Below, one piece after another: positions 39,601 to 54,600 of a stretch of DNA of 64,000 nucleotides; within the stretch, counting starts at the first letter, position 1, and each line of letters opens with the position of its first letter. Under the pieces are notes generated by a model. It worked only from the letters and a program-made list of their open reading frames with translations. It made no database searches and was not told the DNA's origin. Made by a program: the position numbers and the translations under genes. Source of the DNA: Hippasteria phrygiana. Its lineage: Eukaryota; Echinodermata; Asteroidea; Valvatida; Goniasteridae. The stretch covers positions 3,508,842 to 3,572,841 of the forward strand of contig JAZGUH010000185.1 in assembly GCA_037893225.1 (NCBI GenBank), in the 5' to 3' direction.

Positions 39601-42600
39601 GATTGTTCGACAATACACAGCATATCAGGTGAAAATTCTGGGGAGCAGGGTGAAAGATGGTCGAGTCCGGCTGAAAGAGAATGTCCGGACGACGTGGGAG
39701 AACAATTGGTTCGTGGATTAGTAGGTCGATCAGTCTCAGGAACCATGGCCGTCGAGGCCAGAACGGGGCGATGAGGATAATTCTGCAATATTCCTGTTCT
39801 ATCTTCGTGAGAACCCTTGAGATCAGGGAGATTGGGGGAAAGGCGTATGCGCGCATTTCCTTCCATGGAATTGACAGAGCGTCGGTGTGCCATGCCCGTG
39901 GATCGAGTCGTCTGGAGCAGAACACCGGAAGTTGGTTGTTGATTCTTGACATGAACAGATCTATGTGTGGGTGATCGATCATCAGGAATATTTGTTCGAC
40001 AACACTGGGCTGTAAGGTCCATTCCATCGGCTGGATCTTTCCCCTGGAGAGGGCATTGGCCACAACGTTGTCCTTGCCTAGGACATGCGTGGCTGACAGC
40101 GTTAAGCCGGAAGCTATGCACCAGTGAAGCATGTCCCATGTGAGGAGGCAGAGCTGGGCTGATCGTGTGCCTCCCTCGCGGTTGATATATGCCACTACTG
40201 TTGTCGCATTTGATGAGGACATGCTGGTTCTGGATGAACTTGTGAAATGCGGAGAGCATTGAAGACCGCGTGCATCTCGAGGACATTGATATGTAGGTCC
40301 CTCTGGCCCGAATCCCACTTCCCTGAAGTCTGTCGCAGGTGAAGAGCCACTCCAGCAAAGGCGTGATGCATCCGTGGAAAAAATCTTCGTTGGTTGGGGT
40401 TTCGGAAAAACCAGTCCGCCCGTCACGTGAAGTGGAATCGCCCACCACTGGAGGTGTGGGCAGAGAAAGTGAGCAACTGGGACCATGCGATAAGCGGAGT
40501 GAAGCTTCGGGCGGAAGTGTGCTAGGAGGTGGAGCTTGAGTGGGCGCATATGGAGTTGGCAATGTGCCACAAGGTCCACCATGCTTGCAATGAGCCCTAG
40601 TAGTATCAGCCATGCTGCTGCTGGTGCCGCCGATTCCCTGAGGAATAGGCGGATGCACTGGAGGTTGTTTTGAACATGCGCATCCGTAGGAAAGGCCGTG
40701 CTTGTTCTGAGGTTGAGAACGGCGCCCAAGAACGTTGGTGTTCGAGTAGGAATTAGGTTTGATTTCTCGATGTTGATAACGAACCCAAGTCGTGTGGTCA
40801 AAGTTGGAGTTTCGCGGGAGGCTCAGCTGGCTTCGAGCTCCGAGCGGCCAACAAAGAGCCAATCGTCCAGGTACATGAAAACCCTGATGCTGTTCTTGTG
40901 GAGAGCTGTACCCATGGATTTCGCAATCCCGGTGAATACTCGATGGGAGGTGGACAGACCGAAAGGGAGTGCTGTGAATTCGTAGGTTGGTCCCTTGTAC
41001 TGAAATAGCAGGAATTGATAATGATGTGGGTGCATGGGCACATGCAGATATGCATCTTTCAGGTCGAGCGATGTGGCCCACGATGGTACTGGGATCGAGT
41101 CGAGGATTATCCGGAGTAAGTCCATACGAAAACGTCTTGGACGGATGAATTTGTTCAAAGGTTTCAAATTTAGGATTGGGCGCCTGTTCCCGTGTCTCGT
41201 TTGAGTGTTAGAAAGAAGGTCGACAGGAAACCAGTCGACTCTAAGTGGATTGCGTTCTTGAGCAGGAGCAAGTTGATCTCCGATTCCAAGGCGAGGCATT
41301 TGGCTGGGTTGGCTGGAACCTCGGTTTGACGGAGGATGGTGTCCGACAGGGGGGGGGGGGGGGGGGAGTGCTCGTTAACTCCAAAAGATAACCGAGCTGA
41401 ATTGTCTGGAGCACCCACCGGTCGGAGACGACCTGTGACCAGGACCCTATGAAGGCTTGAAGGCACCCCCCAAGGGTCCGACTATGGGGGGTTCTCCGAA
41501 AACTAGACAGTCAAGGCCACCAGCCCCCGGAGTACCGGGGGGCCTTTGGTCTGTAAGTCTGGCCACTTGGCCAGGTGGGTTGGCTTCGGCATTGGTCAGT
41601 CGGGCGTGTCGTGGCTCGTGGGTTCGACGTAGGGGAAGAATGGCCACGAAAGGGTCGGCCCCGAGAAGATCTCGCAGAGCAGCCTGAGGGAGGCCGGAAA
41701 GGCTGGGGATTCTTCGCCTTTGCCTGGTCCGGGCCAGGCTTTGAGGTCGATTTGCGAAGGATGATCTTGTCAGTTGCATCAATTCGCTTCGCCTCAGCTT
41801 CCATAGCCTCAGGAACTTGCCAGCTAACAGGTCTGGCCCCGTAAGGGGAAGAGACTCTAGACGCTTTCGAGCGTCCAATATATTGCCACGGTGATAGGAG
41901 GTCGTCAGTGTCGAAATACGGGAAAACTGTTCCAAGGCCAGGCGGAGAAAATCATCCAGACAGCGGAAAGCAGCTGAAAGCATGTCGCCTGGAATGGTAG
42001 AGCCATCCTTACAGCCCCTAACAAGGTATTCGGATAAGAGGAGCATGAAGGATGTGGCGCGCATGTCTAATCTAGAGGCCCAGTCTGCTTTCTTTAGAAC
42101 GATTTCCATCCGATTTCTAGTGGCGTCCGTAAACAAGGCGCAGGCTGAACTGGAAGCAGTCCCGTCTGCAGACAGTTTGTCCTTGACCGAATCAGGGACC
42201 GATTGTACTGCAAGAAACTCATCAAAATCCTTCTGAGGGAAGCGGAAGTATGCATTCGCTCGTCTGTCGAAGGCCTTCCAATCCTTGCAATTAGCGATCC
42301 CCTGAATGCACTTGATGCAGAACTGATCTAGGGGAAGGACAGGAAAGGGCGCAGGGCGGCCCGCTGAGTCATCCGTGGCCGCACGTTGCTTGAACGACTG
42401 TTGGGGGCGGGGACAGGCTTCGTGGCAGTCGAATCCGGCAGACCCATAACGTGGATCATGTCATGTTGTACCAGACAGAATTGGGTCTCCAGCGAGGACA
42501 AGTGTTGGGTGTCGATGATGTCATCACCCTCGTTATCCGAACCGTGGTCCGACCGTGGGGTTCCTGCTGTAGAGGCTTCAGCGCGATCTGCAGAGAACCC

Positions 42601-45600
42601 GGGGTAACGTAGCGGGGCGACGGTTGGAGAGCAGAACACCTCGGAGCCCCGGCCCGAGTCCCTATCCGAGCCAGAAAACTGTGTTGAAGGATGGATGGAG
42701 ATAGCAGGGGGCAATGCAGGAGGACGTCCCAAAGCTTGAGGGAGATGTTGCTGATCGTGACGAACCCATCCAGGGTCAGGTAGAGCCGATGGGGCAACAC
42801 TGGGGGCGAGTTGTCCCATGCCCAGGGCAGACTGTCTGGCCTGAGGGGCGCCATGCACTGATGGGGGGGGGGGGCACCGGGGGCGAGTTGACCTGCCTGG
42901 GGGGCGAACTGGCCCGTTCGCGGGCCGAGTTGTCCCATGGGAAAACCTGAAGATGTCATGACCAAAAGAGAGGCAGAAAATGCCTGGAAAGCCTGCAAAA
43001 AATCGGCCGTCGAAACCGACCCTGAACACTTGTGATGAAGGTGGGGCCGCGGAGGACTCCGGAACATAGAAAGAATTCCGAGGTTGAAGACAGACAAGCC
43101 GGGAGGACCGGAATAGTCGACTCCACAGACCGGTGAAGATCCCCCACCGACGGGCCAGGCACTGGTGGGCCGGTGTCGGACTGGAGTGTGGGGGTAGCCT
43201 GATGGTCTTGACCCATTGGGGACCCAAAGGCTACCACCGGAGGCCCGGTCACGCTTGGCGTGCCGGGGGCCTTGGACACAGAGCTTGAAACCGTAGCTTG
43301 TGCTGAGGCAACAGAGGGCAAGTGAGATGTTTGTTTCATCTGTTAATATTCAGAAGCCGCACACCAGCGTAATTAAAAGCATGTCCGTGTACATGTAAAC
43401 ATGATGCGTGCGATTCTGTTGTTGCGCTGATATGCAATAGTCCAAATAACACGCGCTTTTGGTGACCTTTGTGCAGCTGCTCGCCCCGGGGCGAACTCAC
43501 CCCTGCACCATTTCTCACTGTCATGTTACTCGAGCCACGAGTATTCTGTATACATGGTATTAATTGAAAACAGTTGTGATAAATTTGTTCTGTTGTGTTA
43601 TAAGTAAACAAGGAGTTGACTGCTCAGAGCAATGTTGGAACATGCAAGGGGTCTACTACAATGTTTTTTGTGTTGCAGTTTGTGTTTTGTAATTAGTATA
43701 CAGAGTGAGTTTGCATAATTATTTATATAAATGTTGAAAATGTTACAAAATGGAAATGTGCATTTTTATGTCACACCATGTTAGTACTAAATGTTACGTC
43801 TAGACTGCCTTAATTTTTTGTTATTAAATAAATAATTATGCAACTTACTATATGTACCAACTAAAAGACACTCAATGCTACCCGAAAACACTTTTTGTTA
43901 TGGTTGCCAGTGTCCAAATAGCTCAGAAACAGCAAGAACAATAAAAACATGCATGTGTGGACGTAACAGTGGACAAAGTGTCCATGTTACGTCCACTCTC
44001 ACGTCTGTTCTTGCTGTCTCTGCTATATTTGGACACTGACTACCATAAAAATGTGTTCTTGTGTTGCATAGTATATCTTTTAATTAGTACACATTGTGAA
44101 TTTCCCATATTTATATTTAAAGTGTTGAAAAAACACAAATGGAAATATGAACGTGTCTTGTTACGTCAAACTGGTTATGTCAAACGGACACATTTTTTCA
44201 ATCATAATTTTGGTAAAATTTTATTTACATGATTTAAAACTTTCTAAAATATTTCCCACCCAAAGACTGATGTTACATGAAATAACAATCAAATGTGATA
44301 GTACTTTTAAAGATATGGATAAATGTCAGACACTGTGTCCCAACCTGGTGGAATGACCCAGATCAAAGCGACACGGATGATATTTGCTCAGTATATCAAC
44401 AATGTCAGAAGTGGTAACTTGGGCATTATTTCAACATGTTCAAAGAAAGACAAAGTAACAAAAAATGATCGTTCAGGCTGCTGCTGAATATTTACTTACA
44501 TCTTTCGGTTTTTTTGCCATTTTTCTGATAAGGCCTAACAGAAAAAATTGTGTTTCCGGTAACCCTACTGACCTGGATTTTTTGGGGCCAAATTGCCGAC
44601 CTCAAACCTTTTATTTCCATTTTGCTAGTTGCAAATTTTTAATGAGCACTATTTGCAATTATTTGCAATGAACATAACCATTTTCCATACTTGAAACCTA
44701 CCATAATTTGAAACAAACATACCTGTGTTAAAACAGAGGAATAAAAAATACATACTTCATGTGTAAATGTGTCATTGCTTTGATCGTTTTCTAAACCCCG
44801 ACATAACTTCTCGTTTGGTCATGTCTCTCAAAGCTTAACACCATAGCGCATGTGCGTGTGTGCGTGCTATTTTTGAATCCGTGTCTGAATCACTTGGTAT
44901 ACACACAGATCGTGTACGTCTTGTCGATGTTCGACTGGCGGGGAGTACATGCGCATGCAGCAAAGCATGGACTCATGTGGGAAAAAACCTTTTGAGCGTG
45001 CGTATTGTGCAGACCGAGTCTGTTGTTTGGGGGACAATAAACCATGCAACACCAAAATTCATAGTCGGGTTCCACCTGCGTGTAGTGAAGAATGCCCGTT
45101 TACATGCATTTGCAAAATGATTTTGGAACCTCACACTCGACAAGATTCGTCCAGAAAATCGACAAGATTTGTCCACAAAATCCCGCCGATAACCATGATA
45201 ACCAACAAACCGTTGGATCAACAAGGAGAGTCATCTATTTCAATCAAAACTTTCAAAAAATTGCGACAAGAAGTGGACCAGCGGTTGAGTGTGTGATAAA
45301 TGGCTGTGTGGATAATACTACGTGTGGCCAACGTGTTACGGTAACGCACCATGCATGGGGGCTGCCAGTTGGCCGGGCACACCGTTGTATGTACTGCATT
45401 TATACCTTATCGTACCACGGCACAGCAGTTTGTGATATGGTGACCGCAAAAAGTCAGTTTCATATTTATTTTGTTTAGTTTATTGGTTTTACTGATATGC
45501 ATGCTATTTTACTATGTTCATTCTTTGTTCTGAATAAAACATTGCGATCCCAACTGAACGAATGCAACTTTACCTTCAAGAATAAAAAAATAAGCAAACG

Positions 45601-48600
45601 GTCCATCCAGCAAGTGGTTAAACTATTGCCGTTACAGCGGTGTGGACTGATTTTCAGGTAATGTTTACATTTCATGAAAAATACGTATTTTCTTAGCAAA
45701 ATACTGATTTTTTAATGAGTTTTAAAAGGTTGGCAGCTCTGCGATATATTTTTGCCGATATTTCGGTATCAAAATGAATGGATATCGAACAGCCATGTTC
45801 ACATTGAAAACATTGCACTGATCTATGGAGGATTTTGACCCCTTTGACCCCTTTCTGTATTACCATGTTATGATTTTTTTAGAATCAGTTCAACTCTGAT
45901 TTCACCAGTTTTCATCATTCTTTATGAGGTATGAGTACAACAGATTAGAACACGTACATGTTTAGTGAGTTTGCGAAAGAACATGCAAATGAATACTAAC
46001 GCAAATGCATGCAGAACTGAAATAAAAAAAAAATTAATTATTATTTTCCTACCTACCTACATGGATTTTTTTCAGACGGTTACTGGAAACACACAATTTA
46101 TTTTGCTCGGCCTAGCTGGTCCTCTCTGCACTGTGCTGTTAAAACAGCCATTGGTAACCAGCGATGCGACCAACCTTGGTAGGCTGGTCGCGAATTGTCA
46201 ACTAGACTAGTCCAACAATTGTCGACTAGCGTGCGTTCGATCAGAGTTAGTCGAACTATGGTTAACTACAGTCCTTGATCAAAATTGCTCATGATTGCCT
46301 TGGCATGGTTGGGTAATTTTTTTCCGGCTGGCCGGAAGGGGAACAAAAGCAAGTGTGCTGTTTTCGCACTTCAGGGTTAGTTTACGCAATTCTTTAAGTT
46401 TCAGCATTCTGGCGGCATGAAAGCTACCATAAACAAACTCCTCTATAGCAGCACGGGAACCGCAAATGCCCATTGTCCAACTTTTAATAGCCCCCTCTAG
46501 CGGCACGTTGGAGACACAAACAGCCGAAGTCTACGTAGGTGAAAACCGCAGTGCAGGATTAGCGAGCATTATGACCGCGCCATTATCATAGCGGCATGAG
46601 ACACGAACAGGTGATGTGTACGCGGAGTGAAAAACTGCAGTGCAGAAAAAATAACGAACATTAATTACAATATAACTTTTCAAATTGAATGGATTCGCTA
46701 ATTGATAGGTTGTTTTCCAAAATGTTCGTGGAAAATAGATAGCAATACGTGTATTTGCACTCAATCCAGCGGCAAAAAATGCTCGTCTTAGCCGAGTTCT
46801 CGCATAACCAGAGCTTGTAATAATGAAATTTTCTCCCATAGGAATGTGCACAATTCGGTCAGGACAACTAAAATTCTCGGCTTAACCGAGATATCGTGTT
46901 AACCGAGCTCTTATTAACCCCTTGCCACCGGTTGAAACAAATACGTGTAGATTGAAATTGCCACCTGGCCGGTTGACGTCTATACACGTCAAATTCTGCA
47001 TTTTCAATCTATTGTTGGGGTATTGTGTACATTATGCTTGGCTGCACAAGCCTCTTGTTTCCGTTTTGCTTGGCTGTGCAAGCCGGTCTGGCGCCCATAT
47101 GAAATCCGGTGTCAAGGGGTAACGAGAGCCGACTATTGTGAAACTGAAAAGTTCCTGCATGATACTTACCATAAACTTTGAATTCAGTAGATGATGTGTT
47201 GGTCACGATTGTAGCTCCTTGGCTATAGTCCACACGGCATGAATAGGTTCCTTCATCCTTGTCATACCTAACTGCATTTATAGTTAAATCCGTTGAGGAA
47301 TCCGTCCTTGTTACAGGATAGTCTGAAGCAGGATAGTCCGGATTCAGATGTCTGGGATCGGGTACTCCTCCGAAAAAGTCAGCAATTAAGACATTGGGTT
47401 CCTTTAACCACTGCACATCTCTCAAATTATATCCCATTCCGGTTACAGAGAAACTGCATGATATTGTTTGGGCTGTCCCATTATCACTTAAAATCACTTC
47501 AGGAACAATGGTCACTGTCACAATTTGGCTGCAACTGACTGCAATCATTAAAAACAGAAAATTAATGACAACAAAATGTAAAATCAATTATAAAAGATGC
47601 AAACACTCATTTCACGTGAAGAATGACTCACTTGAGGCAGTTTTAGAGGAGCTTCCACAAACAGTACCACCATGTGCTTGGCTTTGGAAGCATTCAAAAT
47701 GGGCAACTTGTCATTTCGTAGATTCCGAAAGTTTCATGAAACAGATTCAAACTTATTTTAAAACTAAAATTCATACAGTTAACTTTCAACATACATGTAC
47801 CTGTGGCTCATTCCATAAATTTGGGGTCCAAAAGTGTGACAATTTGGGGTCCAAAAGTGTGACATTTTTGGTGTCCCTGTCACATAGTGACATTTATCAA
47901 TATGATTTTGCAATTCCAGACATATTCTTTAAAACACTCCTATACTTATAACTATCACATCCTATCAAAAACTCTAAACACCAACTCTCACAGTTTGTGT
48001 GTGTTTCAATCTGTCATTTAAAACCCTTGTACTATTTAAAAGGTCAAAATCAGTAAAAAATTTCTTCCACCTCCCCTGCTATACTTTTACACAGACATGA
48101 TCAGATTACATGTGGTTTTGTACTATGGCAGGAGGGTCAAAAACAATCACCTTGACTGATTTTGACCGATACAACAACATGGCTCAGAATGTATGTTTGC
48201 ATAGGTTTTGATTTAGGGTAGCTGGCTCCATTTTGGCCTTGAGAACAGGAGGGTTAACGCCTTCTACTCCAAGAGTGATTGTGTAAAAAATACCTGCCAA
48301 AGTAAACAAATGGTTGAAAGTCAATTTTAATGATACTTGATGGAAATTACACAGGTCATGTGTAACAGTAACACCAACAAAAGTCCAACTTTTGGACCCC
48401 AAATTTATGGAATGACCCACAAGTACATATTTCAAAAGTACCTTTAAAGGGTAAAGGGAGAAGTGCATTTTTAAAAATTTGCAAGACCACCTTGGCAGGA
48501 TTCTAATATAAGGCAAGCAAAAAATGTTTGGTTGTCCTTCACACCTCTTCGCCAGGGGGCAGCGGGCAGGCTGATTTTTAAATGAAAAAAAAAACAAAAT

Positions 48601-51600
48601 CCTTGGAAGTCCATTTTTTGTATGTATCTCAGAATATTTATGCTTTGCATGGTGGGTACGTACGATTCAAGAAAGACAGATTGAAATATGTATTTCACAT
48701 GGTGTTACCCGCAATCTCGGGTCGGATTTAATATTCCTCTTGAAGCATAGCCTTGAATGCAAGGCTGTGCGTGCTGGCGCTGCAAACAAATGCTGATCCG
48801 TTACATGCACGATCTGCCCGTAATGCATGTCATACATGTTTTGATGAAACCATTTATAGAGCCCTCAATAATGAGCCTCATTCCACGACAAGGACAGTCC
48901 TTTTCCACGCGTGGGATAGCTATTTTCATGCGTGATGCCACGCGAGGAGTTCACTTAATTTCGGCCTGTACTGTACATGTATACGCTGTACACGCACCAC
49001 CTGGTACCCACACGTATGAGTCTCCATTTAAATCGTTTGTGTAAATATACAGCAAAAAAATATTTCAAAACTGTTAAAGAGAGTAAGACTAATTATTCAT
49101 CGAAACTTTTGACAAACGGAACAATTGCGCCGGTGTTGTGACTACATGTGTATCTTCGTTTGCCTCGTACACGAACATCAATGCGTATTGTGTACCGTGC
49201 ATGCAAGTACCGAGCAAAAGAAAGTCAGTTGACTTTGCACATAAGATCTGCTGTACCTACTCCTGCTGGTATGTATGTACATGTATGTACGAATACACAT
49301 TTATTCTTGCGGTGGGGGTGTCGCTGCTTGAAATATCGGCACACTCTGAAACTGGACTAGATTCAGTTTGTGTACAATGCATGTGTACATGTCGCGAAGC
49401 CAGATTCAGTGTGGGAGATCGCCGACACGACATGTTGTGCAGCAAGATTTTATGAATTTGGCTGGCATGACATCGAATGTGTGTAAAAAACAATAGAAAT
49501 TGTTTGTAAAAAGGGCACGATGGCCAAGGTAAATATGGGGCAAGGTAAATATGGGGCAAGGCAAAACTGGCTGTGAAGACAGATTTTTTGTGGGGCACTT
49601 CAGACAGTAAGAAGGGCGAGGCGACGGCACTGGCCGTCATTCATTTCAAGCCCTGCAACTTTTGAGAATGTTCAAAATTGAAAATGAAAAATTAGCGGGC
49701 GGTCGAGGACAACCAAACAATTTAATTTTTTTTGGCAGTGCCATCATACTTGAATATCCAGCGGGGTAAGATTGGCCGAAAATGAAAAATCTATAAAATC
49801 TACAGTGCTTGGGGATTGCCGGAAACCCCACAGCAACAGAGGATCTACATGTGTATGGTTTGTATTTGTCTAATATAGGGAATCTTTAAAATACCCGTTT
49901 CTATTAGTCTACATTGTATATCTACTTTTACAGGTAAAACACCGTTAGGGTAACACCTCAGGGATTCCAGATTTTTAATGAGATTCCCTAAAAATTTCAT
50001 TATAAATCCTGAAAAAAAATCCTGAAATCAAGAAAAATCCTGACTCACCCCTGGACCGGAGACCAAAGTGAAATTTGCTTTTGATTACGAAATGACACAA
50101 ATATCAACAGACAAGGATATATTGCATGTGTGAAATTATGATTTAAGCAAAAATTATTAATTTATAGCAAGATATTTTATCGCTTGGCTTTCTATCAAAA
50201 CAGCAAGAGCCAATCAAGATGTAAATTTATGTACAACATTATTTCATTCCCTCTCCGTTTTGGCCTGTTCCGAATTACATAGTTGTACATGTATGCATGG
50301 TTTTGGTCTATCTCAAACAATCTCAAAAGAACTCTTGATATTTACAGCTTCAATTGTCTTGTCAATGGTCAATTTCAGAACTGTAGCAAATCCAATAGAC
50401 CAATCCATTAAACTTTGCCCTTTGATGTATTGACTAATCACAGCGGCAGACATGTACGCGCATGCATGTCGGACCATAGTCATGGCTGTGATTGGTCAAT
50501 AGGTAATGGAGCAGAGCTACTTCTGAAAATGGAGAGGCAAGATTTTGAAGGGTCTGTGAATCAAGGTTCATGTTCATGTACAACAGGATTCATTTGTGCA
50601 TACTTTACCTTCAATGACTGCTGCAAAAACAGCAATGTGCAATGCCAGGAGACATGTCTTTGTAGTTGATACGGCCATTACAATGTATGGTTTGGAATCC
50701 AGAAACATAAGTTTTCACCCGGTATTTCTGCAGCAAAAAGAAGCACATTTGTTTACTTCTACATGTACATTGTATACATGTCCATCACAAACGGGAGGTG
50801 TTCGGAATGTTTGTATATTATACATGTCACAAAGTTTAACCGTTGGGGGAATTTCTTATCATTAACGTTCTCCCGGCACAGCCCCATTTTACATCCACAT
50901 ACATGTACAGGTAGTGCCAGTGTCATATGAATATCCGACTCCCATGAAATGTTTTCTCTTCCCTATTATTGGTAATCCCTCTCACGTGACCGGACACTGT
51001 CCTAATTATCTTCACTTAGGCATGCGCAATAGAACCACTAAGTCGGCTTTTCAGGGAGATACTATGATGGCAACTCCTTGTTACAGTCTCTCATTGATTC
51101 ATAAACATTCCCAATACAAGTCTTTTAGATTGAAGTACTTGTATTTTGGTAACACATGTGGTAAAAACAAAATAGAAAATGTTTGTCACGTGCTCTGCGA
51201 AGTGAGAGGTTGTGATTGAGAAGGGCAGAATAGGGCAGGAAAGGGTTTGTAAATGTATGATCTGTTGACCATGCATGTTCCCTGCGCAATCATTAAATGG
51301 TACAAACTCTGCCCGCACGATCTAGAGATGTTTGTGCAATCGAGCCATATTTGTGCAACCATTCGATCTGGAGATAGAACAGGTGCTATTATACACTGAG
51401 GGGATACATGTATCTCGCAAGTTTAAACAAAATCTTGCTTAAACCGGCTTAACCAAAAATCGATGGCAAACGGTGTTTGGCAGATGTCAGCGGTAAGATC
51501 GTCAGAACATTTTTCACTTTTTTTGGTCAAATTACCGGTTGTTGTGAACAATTTAAGCGGCCTTAGGGAATGCCATGAATGTATAGATCTATCCGGGGTA

Positions 51601-54600
51601 ACTTTCTTATTTGTATTCTCTTTACCATATTTTTGGGGCCTTATGTTTTCGGTTTTTGAGTTGCGCCGTTTTTGTGTACATGATTCGCTAGGACCTTACT
51701 ATCGCCAGATCATATAGACCTTATCGCAAATATCGCCTGGATAAGACGTCACAATGGTTACTAAGTAATACTAGGGACGTGGGAAAGAAACGCGCACCAA
51801 AATCACTCCCATTTCCTTCCCACAATCCCTTGTGTCAAGTTGTGACCATTGTGACGTCTCGACCATGCCAGGTGGTATTTGCGATATGGTCTATGTCCAG
51901 ATGTTAAAAAAGCGATAAGTAAGGTCCTAGTTAAGCCCGGTTGGTTCATACTTCATGCGAATGCGAAGCGAATTTCATGGACTCTTATGATGTTGATGAA
52001 GCGTGGTGCAAATGGCACTCCATATTTATGCGTATTATTAACTTTCATGCGCCAATCAAAACTAAACGTATTCGGGGTGCCTCTTTACCTTGGCTCGATT
52101 GCGAAATTCTTAAACTTATGAGACAGCGGGATCGTGCACACAAAATCGCAAAACGCTCAGGCTCACAGATCGATTGGGACTCTTACAAAAAGCTGCGGAA
52201 CAATGTAACTAATAAAATCCGCACTAAGAAGAGCGAATACTATACATCAGCCATAGAAGAAAATAAAAGCAATTCATCTATGCTATGGAAAAAACTAAAG
52301 GAGGTACTTCCTAAAAAACAGAAAATTGCTCCAAATTCTATCACTTCCCCAAATGGAGAAAATATTGACGATCCCACTGACATTGCTGATACATTAAATG
52401 AACACTTTTCTACAATAGGAAAACGTACAGCTACAAATTGCCCATCGGGCGAACTTGAAAACAATGATACCTACGCCTCTATCGTTGATTCTCTACATGA
52501 ACTTGAAGAATGCACTGTACCTAATATTACAGAAGAGTTCGTTCAAAAGCAAATATCATCCATGTCGGTTGGGAAAGCAACAGGTCCGGATGGCATCAGT
52601 GTTAAAATGATTAAAATTGCTTCCCCTTATATTACTAAATCTTTAACTTATATTTTTAACCTCTCCATAACATGCGAGCAATACCCTAAGGATTGGAAAC
52701 ACGCCTTGGTAACACCAATTCACAAGGGAGGAGATAAATGTAGTACAGGTAATTATCGGCCTATTTCTATACTGCCAATTATCTCTAAGATTCTAGAAAG
52801 ATGGGTGCACTCGGCAGTATATAGCTACCTCGATGATAACAATTTGATACCTAGTTGCCAATCGGGATTTAGACCCTTGCACTCAACTGAAAGCACTCTA
52901 CACGATTTAACAAACAAGTGTTTTGAGGCTATGGAGCAAGGTGAAGTTACAGGTAGCGTGTTCATAGATCTTAGTAAAGCTTTTGATTGTGTGGATCATG
53001 TAATCCTACTAGGCAAATTGAAGAAGCTGAATTTGTCATCTTCTGGAATTAATTGGTTTAAGTCGTACCTGGGCGGTCGTAGTCAGTCTGTAAATATTAA
53101 GGGCACAATATCGAAGGTCTTGCCCATAGACATAGGCGTTCCACAAGGGTCGATCTTAGGGCCACTTTTATTCATTGTTTATAGTAGTGATTTTCCATCC
53201 TGTATACCCCAAAATTGCAACTTATTTATGTATGCAGATGACTCCACGTTAACTTGTAGCTCCTCTAGTATTAACGAAATAGAAAGGAACTTGAATGTAG
53301 CTCTTGCTAGTATTCACAACTGGTGCCAAAGAAACAAACTAGCATTAAATGCCAACAAAACCAAATGTATGCTTATTGGTTCAAGGCAGAAAATATCCAA
53401 CGTCGACCTAAACGTGTGCATTGCTGATAAGGTTATCGAAAAAGTGAAATCTTGTAAATGCTTGGGTGTAGTTGTTGATGAAACATTAAGTTGGGGTACA
53501 CATGTTGAATACGTAAGGAAGACTGTTTCGTCTAAATTGGGTGTGTTAAACAGAATTCGTGATTACGTTCCCCAAAGCAGCCTGCACACACTCTTTGTAA
53601 GTTTAGTTATGCCATCTTTAGAGTATTGCTGTACGGTGTGGGGAGGAAGGTACATATCTCACGACAATACCCTCAACAAATGTCTAAAAAGAGCAGCACG
53701 GATAATCCTTAAATGTACCTCCCTCACCCCCTCAGCTGATATGTTTGCCAGACTAAATTGGATTCCTTTTAAAGAAAGAGTTCAGTTCAAAAAGGCTATC
53801 TTTGTTTTCAAAAGCCTTAACAAAATGACTCCTTTGTACATGACAAATCTGTTTACACCACTTACAGTGATTCGTGAAACACGACAATCGACCCAAATGG
53901 CACTGAAAGTTCCTTTCGCCAAAAAGGAATGCTACGTGACAAGTTTCGCTGTGAGTGGTGCCAGTATATGGAATAATCTGCCTGAACAAATGAGAACCAT
54001 AAACTCTTTAAGTACATTTAAATCGGAGCTACGTAAAGCCATCTATCAGTGATATTTCTGTATAATTTACGCTGAACTGCGGAGTTATAAACTTGGTTGC
54101 CAAAATACTTTGGAACCGGATGGGAATTTCCCCTTGTTTTTCACCCTAAAAGGGTTTTTTTTTTCGCGGGTTTTTCGCCCATCCCGTAAATCAGCAATAG
54201 GCTTCTACTGGAGAGTTGAAAAGTTAACCGAAGATATATTTATTTGTGTAAACATTATTGTATTTGTTTAAATACTTTGTATGAATGTGTAAATATTCAA
54301 TTTTAACTAATAATATGCAGGGCCCCAATGGAAACCAGTTTTAAACTGTTTGGGCACACCCTGGGTAAAGAAATGTAATGTAATAAATAAATTGATGTTT
54401 CACTGTGACGTTCTCCGTTACCTTAACCCTAACCTTCCCTAACCTGCCAAAATCAAACACCCCATTTGTGTTGAATTTTGTGTGATTGGGTACTGTAGAG
54501 CCTTGGCACCATCACTTTGCATGGGACTTGATGCCCTGATTTTGTCTAAGTACAAAGAATGTGCCATTGGTTTACTACACAGTGTTGGAGTTTGTGTGGT

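Larger units (their letters stand above)
38456..43340 (-). mobile_element. Degenerate DIRS-like tyrosine-recombinase retrotransposon
   Basis: Minus-strand order: gag-like region (about 43339-41500), reverse transcriptase (41299-40700), RNase H (40400-40050), tyrosine recombinase (39650-38600), then an end block (38456-38528) shared with the 35.7- and 36.9-kb repeats. RT plus RNase H plus a tyrosine recombinase, without integrase or LTRs, defines DIRS elements. It lies in an intron of the Ig gene in the same orientation. Frames change many times and one in-frame stop lies within RT, so this copy is not functional as assembled. The 5' boundary is unclear, between 43.34 and about 43.65 kb. Confidence 0.85.
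36687..47169 (-). other. Intron between V and C2 Ig exons
   Basis: About 10.5 kb. It contains the second 267-bp repeat, the palindromic DIRS-end derivative, a roughly 600-bp dispersed repeat, the DIRS retroelement, a truncated GGGTCATTCCA element and an AACCCCTTG MITE 48 bp from the V-exon donor. The span 44.4-46.9 kb has no supported gene. Confidence 0.6.

Noticed and set aside
40339..43227. Plus-strand and overlapping minus-strand ORFs across the DIRS element
   Set aside because: They are shadow frames of the broken gag, RT and YR coding regions.
38456..43340. Retrovirus or LTR retrotransposon
   Set aside because: The element has a tyrosine recombinase after RNase H and no protease, DDE integrase, envelope or LTR pair; this is the DIRS layout.
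46279..46851. ORFs of 75 and 106 codons on the minus strand
   Set aside because: Plausible at first sight, but no Ig, signal or stalk character and no phase-1 splice sites that would add them to the receptor.
47539..47587. Leader-like hydrophobic stretch directly upstream of the V-Ig domain in the same frame
   Set aside because: The frame there opens at TTG, not ATG, and the DNA is a pyrimidine-rich tract ending in GCAG, i.e. a splice acceptor. The apparent signal peptide is translated intron.
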